Source of the DNA: Clostridiales bacterium
GTDB taxonomy: Bacteria > Bacillota > Clostridia > Oscillospirales > QAMX01
DNA length: 28,775 bases
NCBI GenBank assembly: GCA_016285815.1
Contig: JAEERN010000002.1
Location: forward strand, 1 to 28,775
Direction: 5' to 3'
A program made the position numbers and the translations under genes. This document shows, in pieces, positions 8,446-16,368 of this stretch. Under the pieces are notes generated by a model, which searched no databases, was not told the origin of the DNA, and saw nothing but the letters and a program-made list of their open reading frames with translations. Each line of letters starts with the position of its first letter. Position 1 is the first letter of the stretch.

Positions 8446-9738
8446 TCAGTCGCAGAGGTTGAAAGCAGTCTTGATCTCGTCGATCTCGGTGTCCGAGATG
8501 TGGACGATGTCGCCCAGATCGTGGGCGTTGATGATGGAGTGGGCGGTGGATTCCAGCACCTCGAGCCGGTCGAAGGCCTGGAGCAGCGAGCCGCCCGTGA
8601 CGATGACGCAGTCGTTGCGGCAGATCATGGCCGGGCGGTTGGGCGCGAAGTGGGAGGCAAAGCCCTCGGGGTCGGTGTAGAGCTCTTCAAAGGGGCGGAC
8701 CGTGATGTCGCGCAGCAGGATATAGCTCTCCGGGATGGTGCGGACGTCGAAATCCGCGTCGGTGACGGCAAAGGCCATGCCGTAGGTGGGGTCCGCGATC
8801 AGAACGGCGTTGATGCCCGGATTCTTTTCGTAGATCTGCTGGCAGATGCGGACGGCGCGGCTCGGGGTCTTGCCCTGTTCCTTCATGCCGGCCTTGATCC
8901 GGACCAGATCGTCCACCTCCAGATAGGCGCGGTCGTGTCCGAAGGGGGTGATCAGAAAGCTGCCGTCGGACAGGCGGACGGAATAGGTGCCGTGGGTGGC
9001 GGTGAACAGCCCCTGGCGGTACGAACGGCGGATCAGCGTGATCATGTCGCGCCGCGCGGCCAGCTCTTCCGGCGCGTGAGAGCGGGGAACGAAGTCGTCC
9101 ATCATCAGGTGGTGCGTGGTCTGGGTGATGCGGATGGCCTCGGCGGGCAGGTGGTTCAGACGGCCGATCTTGCGGGCGCTGATCTCCAGCTCGGCGGCGT
9201 AGTTCAGCGTTTCGAACATTTTGAACGCGGCGAACATGTCGCTGCCGCCGATGCAGACGCCGTGGTTCTCCAGCACGACGATGTTGCCGCCGCGGTCGAA
9301 CTCCCGGCCGATGTTCTCGCCCAGCTCGTCGCTGCCCGGCACGGCGTAGGTGGCGATGGAGGCGTTCCCGCAGGTCTTGATGACCGTGGGGATCAGGTCC
9401 AGCGCCGGCAGCTTGCGGGCGATGGAAAAGGCCACCAGCGCGGGGGGATGGGCGTGGAGCACGGCGCGGATGTCGCTGCGCCGGCGATAGACGGACTGGT
9501 GGAAGGGAAGCTCGGACGAGGGCCGGTGGGGGCCGACGACGGCGCCGTCGGGCCGGACGCAGATGATGTCGGCCCGGGTCAGCGAGCCCTTGTCGATGCC
9601 GGCGGGGGTGATCCAGATGTTGCCCTCTTCGTCCAGAATGGAAAGGTTACCGCCGGAGGTGGTGGTCAGGCCGCGGTCGTAGATCCGCTGCATGAACATG
9701 ACCAGCTGGTCGGCGGGATGGATATAGCCGATATTCAT
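8446..9738 (-). CDS. Tandem class II aldolase-fold protein, second domain degenerate
   Basis: 430 residues, about twice the usual length of a class II aldolase/adducin protein. Domain 1 (1-215) is intact: TTSGGNLS (26-33), catalytic-type Glu76 in SSELPFH, and metal ligands His95, His97 (HAHPP) and His159 (ENHG). This is the pattern of fuculose- or ribulose-phosphate aldolases and epimerases, which act on phosphorylated sugars with zinc or a related metal. Domain 2 (about 216-430) repeats the fold (LFTATHGTYSVRL, FLITPFGHDR), but the equivalents are Arg294, Ile314, Asp316 and Asp376, so it cannot bind metal in the same way. The ATG at 9738 follows AGAGGAA; longer frames upstream run through the promoter and were rejected. 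Substrate unknown. Confidence 0.88.
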   Translation of the reverse strand: MNIGYIHPADQLVMFMQRIYDRGLTTTSGGNLSILDEEGNIWITPAGIDKGSLTRADIICVRPDGAVVGPHRPSSELPFHQSVYRRRSDIRAVLHAHPPALVAFSIARKLPALDLIPTVIKTCGNASIATYAVPGSDELGENIGREFDRGGNIVVLENHGVCIGGSDMFAAFKMFETLNYAAELEISARKIGRLNHLPAEAIRITQTTHHLMMDDFVPRSHAPEELAARRDMITLIRRSYRQGLFTATHGTYSVRLSDGSFLITPFGHDRAYLEVDDLVRIKAGMKEQGKTPSRAVRICQQIYEKNPGINAVLIADPTYGMAFAVTDADFDVRTIPESYILLRDITVRPFEELYTDPEGFASHFAPNRPAMICRNDCVIVTGGSLLQAFDRLEVLESTAHSIINAHDLGDIVHISDTEIDEIKTAFNLCD

Positions 9739-9769
9739 GGGTTCCTCTTTTCTCTTTTTTTTTGCCCCG

Positions 9770-9789
9770 AAAAACGGGCTTTCGGCCCG
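9770..9789 (-). promoter_or_regulatory. Leader hairpin followed by U5, possible attenuator
   Basis: In the roughly 60-nt leader of the aldolase-like gene, the minus strand forms CGGGC/GCCCG (9789-9775) followed directly by five Ts. This looks like a small intrinsic terminator between promoter and start codon. The stem is short, so termination would be partial. Confidence 0.35.
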
Positions 9790-9807
9790 CCGGGACGTAC
9801 CATTATT

Positions 9808-9836
9808 ATTGTAGACGGAAGGACGGGAAATGTCAA
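9808..9836 (-). promoter_or_regulatory. SigA-type promoter of the aldolase-like gene
   Basis: TTGACA (9836-9831), a 17-bp spacer and TACAAT (9813-9808) on the minus strand: a near-consensus promoter. Transcription should start near 9800 and enter the gene at 9738. Confidence 0.85.
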
Positions 9837-9923
9837 TGCCCGTCTGCGACAACAATTCCGCGCGGCCGGCGGCTTTTGTTGGGCATGTTTGGCATGGCGC
9901 GGCCGCCCGGACCCGTCCGCGCG

Positions 9924-9949
9924 AAAAAAGTCCCGACGGCGTCGGGACT
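9924..9949 (-). terminator. Intrinsic terminator of the amidohydrolase pair
   Basis: A perfect 9-bp stem, AGTCCCGAC/GTCGGGACT with loop GCC, is followed on the minus strand by six Ts. It lies 21 bp after the stop at 9971. Confidence 0.88.
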
Positions 9950-9970
9950 TTCGGACGAGGGAAACATAAC

Positions 9971-10783
9971 TCAGAACGAGAGACCGATCTCGCGGTACAG
10001 CCGCTCGCCGTTGCGGTGGAAGATGTTCCGGCGCTCTTCGTCGGACAGGTCCGCGCCCAGGACCATGCCCACGCCGTGCAGAGTGGAGAACCAGGGCAGG
10101 TCCGTTCCGAACAGCACACGCTCGCTGCCGGCCAGCCGGACGATATCCTCCAGACAGCCGCGCATGATGGGGACCGCGGTCAGCTCGTACCAGACGTTGG
10201 GGTACTGGCGCGTGGCCAGGACGCCCTCGCACTGACAGCCGAAAAAGCTGTGGCCGCAGATGATGCGGAGCCGGGGGAACCGCCGCGCGACGGCGGCGAC
10301 GTTGGCCGGTCCGTCGTAGGGAGAGCCGCCCCAGGTGTGCAGCAGCAAAAGCTTGCCCGTCTCGGAGAGATAGTCGTAATACGGGTCGTGGCAGGGGTCG
10401 TCGACGGGGAAGGCGTTGTAGTCGCCCAGCAGCTTGAAGCCCACGTAGACGTCCGGTGCCTCTTCCACCTCGCGGATGTCGCGCGCCGGGTCCAGATGGC
10501 GGGAGTGGACGATGTGATACGCCCGCAGGCGGTCCGGGTGCTTCCGGACGGCCGCGACGTTGTACGCCTCGCCGAAGAGCGGGTCGTCCAGTGCCAGATG
10601 GCCGCAGAAGAACAGCCGGGCCACGCCGTTCCGGTCCATGTCCCGGACCATCTCGTCCGCCGACGAAAAAGGAAAGTAGATCGCCGGGTGCTCGTCCATG
10701 TGCGCGTGGAAATCCAGAATCGGACAGGGCAGGCGCCCCGTCTCCCAGAAAGCGGAGGCCAGTTCGCTGTTTTTGTCGATCAC
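9971..10783 (-). CDS. Amidohydrolase-2 family protein with intact metal site
   Basis: 270 residues, TIM-barrel amidohydrolase (PF04909 type). Metal ligands are visible in the expected order: DFHAH with His26 and His28, His149 (LLLHT), His178 (CGHSF) and Asp228 (FGTDLP). Members hydrolyse or decarboxylate small ring or acid substrates; the exact reaction cannot be read here. It starts with GTG at 10783, behind a strong GGAGGAGG site, and overlaps the stop of the upstream paralogue by 4 nt (GTGA), so the two are translationally coupled. The pair has its own promoter at 11592 and terminator at 9924. Confidence 0.88.
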   Translation of the reverse strand: MIDKNSELASAFWETGRLPCPILDFHAHMDEHPAIYFPFSSADEMVRDMDRNGVARLFFCGHLALDDPLFGEAYNVAAVRKHPDRLRAYHIVHSRHLDPARDIREVEEAPDVYVGFKLLGDYNAFPVDDPCHDPYYDYLSETGKLLLLHTWGGSPYDGPANVAAVARRFPRLRIICGHSFFGCQCEGVLATRQYPNVWYELTAVPIMRGCLEDIVRLAGSERVLFGTDLPWFSTLHGVGMVLGADLSDEERRNIFHRNGERLYREIGLSF

Positions 10784-11544
10784 GTCAGATCCTCCTCCCG
10801 CACGAGCCGCAGCAGATTGCCGCCGAAGATCAGCGCCCGCTCGCGCTCGGTCACGCCGGCGGCGCGGACCACCGCCAGCATGGAGCCGGTGTACCGCTCG
10901 GGAAAAGCCGTTCCGAACAGCAGCCGCTCCGCGCCGAAGCGCCGGGTCATGTCCTCGACGCCGCCTGCGTCCATGATGTAGGACAGGTCCAGATACAGGT
11001 TCTCATAGTGGTTCGCCAGCGGGTAGAGCCGCCGTCCGTTGGGCCAGTTGTACTGGTCCGCAACGATGGCGGTCAGCCGGGGAAAGTCCCGCAGGATGCG
11101 GTAGATCAGCTCCATGGGGACCCCGTTGGCGGTGCTGAGGATCAGCGGGATCCGCCGCTGCTGCAGCACCTCGAAGGTCTCGCCCAGCGTGATGGGGTCG
11201 GGCTGGAACCGGTGCGCCTCCGGGTTGATGTAGACGGCGGCGATATTGTGCCGCGCCATCTCGCTGGGCAGCTCGGCGGGGGAGGGCGTCTCGCCGGTGT
11301 CCGGCGGCAGGACCGCCCAGACCCCGCGCATCCAGCGGCCCGCGTCCGCGGCCTGCCGCGTGTCCCGGGCGGCGAAGCCGTTCCCGTAGCGGACGCCGAC
11401 GGTGTCCGAATACCGGCAGCGGACCAGCCCGCCGTCGATCCCGGCGCGGTCCAGCTCGGCCGTCAGCTCGGCGAAGGTGTCGCAGCCGCGGTAGGGCTTT
11501 CCGTCGTTGGCCGCGCCGTAGGTCAGATTGCAGTCGAGGATCAT
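10780..11544 (-). CDS. Amidohydrolase-fold protein without metal ligands
   Basis: 254 residues from the ATG at 11544, chosen for the AGGAGG site upstream; a frame extension to 11601 would reach into the promoter. It follows the same TIM-barrel plan as the next gene, including the closing LLFGTAFPER and GGNLLRL region. However, the HxH motif is replaced by DCNLTYG (Cys5, Leu7), the barrel His by Ser137 (ILSTAN), the next His region by ADQYNW, and the last Asp by Ala213 (GTAFP). All metal positions are lost, while the framework (Asn and Trp patches, ~170-190) is well kept, so it is unlikely to be decaying. It probably pairs with the active protein or binds a ligand. Confidence 0.82.
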   Translation of the reverse strand: MILDCNLTYGAANDGKPYRGCDTFAELTAELDRAGIDGGLVRCRYSDTVGVRYGNGFAARDTRQAADAGRWMRGVWAVLPPDTGETPSPAELPSEMARHNIAAVYINPEAHRFQPDPITLGETFEVLQQRRIPLILSTANGVPMELIYRILRDFPRLTAIVADQYNWPNGRRLYPLANHYENLYLDLSYIMDAGGVEDMTRRFGAERLLFGTAFPERYTGSMLAVVRAAGVTERERALIFGGNLLRLVREEDLT

Positions 11545-11563
11545 GCGGTCGCCTCCTTTTTTC

Positions 11564-11587
11564 GCGGGGCGGGGAGAACCCGCCCCA
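11564..11587 (-). promoter_or_regulatory. GC hairpin at the 5' end of the amidohydrolase transcript
   Basis: GGGGCGGG and CCCGCCCC form an inverted repeat around a short TTCT loop, just after the predicted start of transcription and before AGGAGG. No T run follows on either strand, so it is not a terminator. It could stabilise the message or serve as an operator. Confidence 0.4.
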
Positions 11588-11591
11588 ACTG

Positions 11592-11620
11592 ATTGTAGCA
11601 CAAAAACAGGCCGCTGTCCA
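11592..11620 (-). promoter_or_regulatory. Promoter of the amidohydrolase pair
   Basis: TGGACA (11620-11615), a 17-bp spacer and TACAAT (11597-11592), preceded by TGC as an extended -10, on the minus strand. Confidence 0.75.
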
Positions 11621-11669
11621 CGGGCAAAAAAATTTTTTGCGGGACCACTTTCTTTTTTCGCGGGGACTG

Positions 11670-11678
11670 TGATATAAT
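11670..11678 (+). promoter_or_regulatory. Extended -10 promoter of the DegT-family gene
   Basis: TGATATAAT is a perfect -10 (11673-11678) with the TG extension. No good -35 is present, which is common with extended -10 promoters. It is divergent from the amidohydrolase promoter about 50 bp away, so a shared regulator is possible. Confidence 0.65.
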
Positions 11679-11720
11679 AACGCCAGTACCAAATCCCAAG
11701 AAATACGGAGGAAACAGGCC

Positions 11721-12884
11721 ATGTACAGGATCGGCCAGGAAGAGATCGACGCCGTCGCGCGTGTGATCCAAAGCAAAAACCTGTTCAAGATCAACGACGC
11801 CATGCACGAGACCGAACAGTGCGAGGCGCTGATGCGCGAGATCTTCGGCGCAAAGCGCGCGCTGCTGATGACGTCCGGAACGGGGGCCCTGACCTCCGCG
11901 CTGGTGGGCATGGGCATCGGCCCGGGGGACGAGGTCGTCCTGCCCACCTATACCTACATCGCCACCGCCATGGCGGTGGTGGCCGTCGGCGCGATCCCGG
12001 TGATCGCGGACATCGACGAGACGTATACGCTGTCTCCCGCGGCCTTTGAGAAGAAGATCACCCCGCGCACGAAGTGCGTGATCCCCGTCCACATCCAGGG
12101 CTTCCCCTGCAATCTGGACGCCATCTGCGCCATCGCCGACGCCCACGGGATCTTTGTGCTGGAGGACGCCTGTCAGGCGGACGGCGGCTCGTACAAGGGC
12201 CGGAGACTGGGCACCATCGGCAAGGCGGGCGCGCTGAGCTTCAACCAGTTCAAGGTGATCTCGGCGGGCGAGGGCGGCGCCGTTCTGACCGACGACGACG
12301 TGCTCTACCAGCGAGCGCTCATCTACCACGACGCCAGCGCCATCGCCTATTTCGGCAACCAGCTGGCAGGCGTGACCGAGCCGCAGTTCTGCGGCGCCGA
12401 GCTGCGCACCAACGAGGTCGCCGCGGCGATCCTGCACCAGCAGTTCCTGAAGCTGGACGGAATCCTGGGCGACCTGAGAAAGAACAAGGCGGCCCTGACC
12501 GCGCGGATCGAGTCCGTCTGCCGGATCGGCGCCTCCAACGACATCGAGGGCGACTGCGGCACGACGCTGCCGGTGGTGTTCGACACCGAAGCCAAGGCAA
12601 GAGACTTCTGCGGCAGGTACGGACGCGGCAGTTTCCTGCCCATCGACACGGGCAAGCACATCTATTCGCATTGGACGGCGATCATGGAGACCCGCGGCGC
12701 GTTCCATCCCGCTCTGGACCCCTTCAAGCACCCGGCCAACGCCCCCTTCGTTCCGGATTACAAGAACGAGGTCTTCCCCGTGACGCAGGACATGCTGTCC
12801 CGCAGCGTCTTTTTGCCGATCAACCCCGACTGGACCGAGAAAGAGCTGGACGAGGCCGCCGCGGCGGTCCGCGCCGCGCTCTGA
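11721..12884 (+). CDS. DegT/DnrJ/EryC1 family PLP-dependent aminotransferase
   Basis: 387 residues, normal for the family. TSGTGAL binds the cofactor phosphate, PTYTYIATAMAV and EDACQADGGSYKG are family signatures, and Lys178 in SFNQFKVISAGEGG is the Schiff-base lysine. Members usually transfer an amino group to a keto-sugar or cyclitol. The ATG follows a GGAGG site. It is divergent from the amidohydrolase pair and ends at the strong terminator at 12916, so it is a single-gene unit. No nucleotide-sugar genes are nearby; the acceptor is unknown. Confidence 0.9.
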   Translation: MYRIGQEEIDAVARVIQSKNLFKINDAMHETEQCEALMREIFGAKRALLMTSGTGALTSALVGMGIGPGDEVVLPTYTYIATAMAVVAVGAIPVIADIDETYTLSPAAFEKKITPRTKCVIPVHIQGFPCNLDAICAIADAHGIFVLEDACQADGGSYKGRRLGTIGKAGALSFNQFKVISAGEGGAVLTDDDVLYQRALIYHDASAIAYFGNQLAGVTEPQFCGAELRTNEVAAAILHQQFLKLDGILGDLRKNKAALTARIESVCRIGASNDIEGDCGTTLPVVFDTEAKARDFCGRYGRGSFLPIDTGKHIYSHWTAIMETRGAFHPALDPFKHPANAPFVPDYKNEVFPVTQDMLSRSVFLPINPDWTEKELDEAAAAVRAAL

Positions 12885-12915
12885 CGGCCGGTCCCGCACA
12901 AAGAGCAAAGTGAAA

Positions 12916-12948
12916 GCTCCGGACGCGCCGCGCGTCCGGAGCTTTTTT
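12916..12948 (+). terminator. Intrinsic terminator after the DegT-family gene
   Basis: A perfect 12-bp stem, GCTCCGGACGCG/CGCGTCCGGAGC, is followed by six Ts. Confidence 0.92.
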
Positions 12949-12981
12949 ACAAAGCCCTTTAGCGATGTCGGATCTTTCCAG

Positions 12982-13010
12982 CGATAAAAGACGAAAAAAC
13001 GGACAATCTA
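12982..13010 (+). promoter_or_regulatory. Possible SigG promoter of the spore protein gene
   Basis: CGATA (12982-12986), a 17-bp spacer and CAATCTA (13004-13010) approximate the forespore SigG pattern. A SigA-type pair is absent here. The gene's family is known to be SigG-controlled, which supports the reading. Confidence 0.4.
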
Positions 13011-13048
13011 TTGTTGCAGCCCGAAATCACAAAAAGGAGAACTGAACA

Positions 13049-13240
13049 ATGTCCAACAGCAAACTCACCGTTCCGGCCGCGAAGCAGGCCATGGAGAGAT
13101 TCAAGATGGAAGCCGCCAGCCAGGTGGGCGTCAACCTGAACCAGGGCTATAACGGCGACATCACCGCCCGTCAGGCCGGCTCTGTCGGCGGCCAGATGGT
13201 CAAGAAGATGATCGAGTCCTACGAAAACGGCCTCAAGTAA
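13049..13240 (+). CDS. Alpha/beta-type small acid-soluble spore protein
   Basis: 63 residues, normal length. The conserved C-terminal half GDITARQAGSVGGQMVKKMI (37-56) is the DNA-binding signature of alpha/beta SASPs, which coat and protect spore DNA and later feed germination. The segment around residues 20-28, MEAASQVGV, corresponds to the germination protease site, but Gln25 stands where most family members have Glu. An AAGGAG site precedes the ATG, a possible SigG promoter lies upstream, and a terminator follows. It shows that the host forms spores or recently did. Confidence 0.93.
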   Translation: MSNSKLTVPAAKQAMERFKMEAASQVGVNLNQGYNGDITARQAGSVGGQMVKKMIESYENGLK

Positions 13241-13293
13241 GCCCTTTTCGAGCGACAGGACCCGTCCGGGGGGAACGCTCCCCGGGAAAACGG

Positions 13294-13333
13294 AGCGCGG
13301 CGCGGCTGGCACTCAGCCGCCGCCGCGCTTTTT
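13294..13333 (+). terminator. Intrinsic terminator after the spore protein gene
   Basis: A GC-rich stem, GCGCGGCGCGGCTG against CAGCCGCCGCCGCGC with one bulge and loop GCACT, is followed by five Ts. Confidence 0.8.
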
Positions 13334-13433
13334 GCGCGCCCGGAAAGGGAAAAGCGGTGGAGGACGTCGCCGTCCCCGCGCCCGCGCGCGGAGAGGGGAG
13401 CAAAATAATTCACCGGAAAGACATATTTGCCTA

Positions 13434-13462
13434 TGGAAAAAGAGGCGGCGATGGTGTATAAT
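13434..13462 (+). promoter_or_regulatory. Promoter of hpf
   Basis: TGGAAA (13434-13439), a 17-bp spacer and a perfect TATAAT (13457-13462). The start codon lies 35 bp further on. Confidence 0.65.
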
Positions 13463-13496
13463 ACAGGTACAGATCATAGGAAAGGATGACTGACTT

Positions 13497-14012
13497 ATGA
13501 AGATCAACTACGACAAGCGCAAGATGGACGTGGGCGGGAACGAGCTGGAGGCGGTAGAGAAAAAGGTCCTGCGGCTGGCGAAGTTCTTCGACGACGACGC
13601 GGCGGCGGACGTTCGCTTCTCCGAAAACCGCGGCAAGGTCACGGCCGAGATCACCGCGCGCAGCAACCGGATGGTCTTCCGCGCAGAGGAAAAGGCCGAA
13701 GACGTCCTGTCCGCGACGGACGGCGCCGTGGAGGCCCTCAGCCGTCAGATCCGCAAGAACAAGACCCGGCTGGAAAAGCGTCTGCGCAGCGGCGCCTTCG
13801 AGCGCGCCGTGGCCGAGGCGCCCGCCGAGAGCGACGAGCTGGTCCGCCGGAAGCAGTTCGAGCTGCGCCCCATGAGCGAACAGGACGCTCTGCTGCAGAT
13901 GGATCTGCTGAACCACGAGTTTTACGTGTTCAAGAATTCCGACGCCGCCAACGCGGTCTGCGTCTGCTATAAGCGCCGCGACGGCGGATACGGGATCATC
14001 GAAACGGTCTGA
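13497..14012 (+). CDS. hpf: Long-form ribosome hibernation promoting factor
   Basis: 171 residues, the long form. The N-terminal RaiA-like domain (1-100) binds the 30S subunit. The C-terminal domain from about 115, RRKQFELRPMSEQDALLQMD and LNHEFYVFKNSD, is the dimerisation module that joins two ribosomes into a 100S particle in stationary phase or stress. AAAGGA precedes the ATG. It lies between the spore protein and the sugar cassette; a GC hairpin without a T run (14021-14038) follows its stop, so some read-through into the GH4 gene is possible. Confidence 0.93.
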   Translation: MKINYDKRKMDVGGNELEAVEKKVLRLAKFFDDDAAADVRFSENRGKVTAEITARSNRMVFRAEEKAEDVLSATDGAVEALSRQIRKNKTRLEKRLRSGAFERAVAEAPAESDELVRRKQFELRPMSEQDALLQMDLLNHEFYVFKNSDAANAVCVCYKRRDGGYGIIETV

Positions 14013-14085
14013 CCGCGGGTCCCGGCCCCCGGGCCGGGGTCCTGCGAAATCCGGATATCAATCTGATCGGGAGAAGGGATTTGTT

Positions 14086-15345
14086 ATGAGAGAACTCAAG
14101 CTTGCCGTCATCGGCTCCGGCTCGACCTATTCGCCGGAGATCTTCGAGGGCATCATCAAGCGCAAGGAGATGCTCAATCTCAAGCGCGTGTCGCTGATGG
14201 ACATCGACGAAAACAAGCTGAACATCGTCGGCGACCTTATCATCCGCATGCTGGCCGCCGGCGGCATCGACGCCGCGGTGGAAAAGACCATGGATCTGGA
14301 CCGCGCGCTGGACGGCGCGGACTACGTCATCGCCCAGATCCGCGTGGGCCGTCTGCCGGCCCGGGTGCTGGACGAGCGCATCCCGCTGAAGTACGGCCTC
14401 ATCGGGCAGGAGACCACCGGAATCGGCGGCTTTTTCAAGGCGCTTCGGACCATCCCCCAGATCCTTCACGTGGCCCGGCGCATGGAAGAGCTCTGTCCGG
14501 ACGCGGTGCTGATCAACTTTTCCAACCCCTCCGGGCTGGTGGCCGAGGCGGTCCAGAACCTCAGCTCCATCCGCATGACGGGGCTTTGCAACCTGCCCAT
14601 CAACATGGTCACCGACGTCCGCAAACGCGTGGGCCAGGACGCGGAGGTCACCTATTTCGGCCTGAACCATCTGGCCTGGGTCACGTCCGTGATCAAGGAT
14701 GGCCGCGAGCTGATGCCCGAGCTGATGGAAGAGGTCGAATACGAGGACATCCCCAAGCGGTTCTACAAGCTGTGCGGCGGCTTCCCCTGCGGCTATCTGC
14801 AGTACTATTACACCCGGGAGCACAAGCTGGCCGAGCTGAAGGAAAAGGCCAAGACCAAGACCCGCGGCGAAGAGTGCATGGAGATCGAGGAAGAGCTTTT
14901 GAAGCTCTATTCCGACGCGAACCTCTACGTCAAGCCGGAACAGCTCTCCAAACGCGGCGGCGCGCTGTACAGCGAGGCCGCGGTGTCGCTGCTGAACGCC
15001 ATCGAGAACCGCCTGCCGGAGTTCCACGTCATCAACGTCCGCAACAACGGCGCGCTGCCGTGGATGGCGGACGACGACGTGGTCGAGACCAAGTGCCTCA
15101 TCGACGGCAAGAACTTCTATCCCATCCCGGTGCGCGGCTTTGAGAACGACCACATCAAGGAGCTGATGCGGACGGTCAAGGCCTATGAGAAGCACGCCGC
15201 CCGCGCGGCGGTCACCGGCGACCGGGACGAGGCCATGCGCGCCATGCTGATCCACCCCCTGATCGGGGACGGGGACGCGGCGGCGGCCTGCTTCGAAGAG
15301 ATGCTGGAGGCCCATCGGGCGTATCTGCCCCAGTTTTTCAAGTGA
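14086..15345 (+). CDS. GH4 family glycosidase, probable 6-phospho-beta-glucosidase type
   Basis: 419 residues. The N-terminal NAD-binding motif is VIGSGSTYSPE (8-18). RVGRLPARVLDERIPLKYG and GQETTGIGGF match the 6-phospho-glucosidase branch. Metal ligands Cys168 (GLCNLP) and His195 (GLNHLAW) and Asn147 are present. GH4 enzymes cleave by an NAD- and Mn-dependent oxidation-elimination route, usually on 6-phosphorylated glycosides. GGGAGAAGGG precedes the ATG. It is first in a cassette with a sugar kinase and a YhcH-type protein. No PTS or transporter gene is near, so the kinase may supply the phosphate. The exact sugar is open. Confidence 0.88.
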   Translation: MRELKLAVIGSGSTYSPEIFEGIIKRKEMLNLKRVSLMDIDENKLNIVGDLIIRMLAAGGIDAAVEKTMDLDRALDGADYVIAQIRVGRLPARVLDERIPLKYGLIGQETTGIGGFFKALRTIPQILHVARRMEELCPDAVLINFSNPSGLVAEAVQNLSSIRMTGLCNLPINMVTDVRKRVGQDAEVTYFGLNHLAWVTSVIKDGRELMPELMEEVEYEDIPKRFYKLCGGFPCGYLQYYYTREHKLAELKEKAKTKTRGEECMEIEEELLKLYSDANLYVKPEQLSKRGGALYSEAAVSLLNAIENRLPEFHVINVRNNGALPWMADDDVVETKCLIDGKNFYPIPVRGFENDHIKELMRTVKAYEKHAARAAVTGDRDEAMRAMLIHPLIGDGDAAAACFEEMLEAHRAYLPQFFK

Positions 15346-15357
15346 GAGGCGGCGCGT

Positions 15358-16353
15358 ATGAGCGATAAGAGATACGTTCTCGGCGTGGACGGCGGCGGCA
15401 CCAAGACCGACGCGTTCCTCTTCGACACCGACGGCCGCCGCGTGGCCCACGTCCGCGGCGGCGCCACCAACCACGAGACCTATGAGGGCGGCTTTGAAGA
15501 GATGAAGCCGGTCTTCGCGCAGATCGTCGCGGACGTCTGCGCCGAAGCCGGCGTGGCGCCCCCGGATCTGGCGGGCACGGTCTGCGGCCTGTCGGGGATC
15601 GACGTGACCAGCCAGAAGCTCCGCATGGACCGGTTCATGGACGAGCTGGGCTTTCGGAACTATCGCATCATCAACGACTCGTTCCTCGGCGTCAAGGCGG
15701 CCTGCCCCAAGGGGTACGGCGTCAGCTTCGTCAACGGGACGGGCAACTCGGTGGGCGGCATCGACCGCCGCGGCGACTGGCTCCAGGTGGGCGGGACCGG
15801 CCTGCACTTCGGAGACCTCAACGGCGCGTCCGGCATGTCCGGCAAGGTGATCCTGGCGGTGTTCAGCATGTTCTACCGCTGCGGCGAGCCCACGTCCATG
15901 GCGGACAAGTTTTTCCGCTTGCTGGGCATCGGCGGGCCGGCGGAGTTCGTCGAGGCGGTCTACGACCAGGTCTACACCGAAAAGGTCACCAACAAGGACA
16001 TCGCGGACGAGGTGCTGTACCCCGCGGTGAACGAGGGGGACCCGGTGGCGGTGCGGACCCTGTGCGAGATCGCCGAACAGTTCTCGCTGGGGATCGCCGG
16101 GTGCATCAACAACCTGGACTTCGGGGACGAGGTGGACGTGGTCCTGATCGGCTCCGCTACGCTGAAGGCGGGCAGCCCGCTGCTGGTGGACACCATCCGG
16201 AAACGGGTGAGCGAGCTGACCGGCAAGAAGATCTCCACCATCCCCATGACGGTCCCGCCGGCCTGCGGCGCGCTGCTGTGGGCCATGGAGCTGGCCGGAA
16301 CGGAGATCACGCCCGCGCTGCGGGAAAAAGTGCTGAGCGAATTGAAACGATAG
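15358..16353 (+). CDS. BadF/BcrA-type ATPase, probable N-acetylglucosamine-like kinase
   Basis: 331 residues, ASKHA fold. The phosphate-1 motif DGGGTKTD (11-18) and a second-half NGTGNS motif bind ATP; GLSGID and the glycine-rich GSATL segment fit the N-acetylglucosamine kinase branch of the BadF family. It starts 12 bp after the GH4 gene and ends 15 bp before the next, so the three are one operon. It probably phosphorylates an amino sugar or a disaccharide imported unmodified. The benzoyl-CoA-reductase role of some BadF proteins is unlikely, because no partner subunits are near. Confidence 0.85.
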   Translation: MSDKRYVLGVDGGGTKTDAFLFDTDGRRVAHVRGGATNHETYEGGFEEMKPVFAQIVADVCAEAGVAPPDLAGTVCGLSGIDVTSQKLRMDRFMDELGFRNYRIINDSFLGVKAACPKGYGVSFVNGTGNSVGGIDRRGDWLQVGGTGLHFGDLNGASGMSGKVILAVFSMFYRCGEPTSMADKFFRLLGIGGPAEFVEAVYDQVYTEKVTNKDIADEVLYPAVNEGDPVAVRTLCEIAEQFSLGIAGCINNLDFGDEVDVVLIGSATLKAGSPLLVDTIRKRVSELTGKKISTIPMTVPPACGALLWAMELAGTEITPALREKVLSELKR

Positions 16354-16368
16354 ACGGAGGAAACGACT

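Noticed and set aside
14021..14038. Terminator between hpf and the GH4 gene
   Set aside because: The hairpin is strong but no T run follows.
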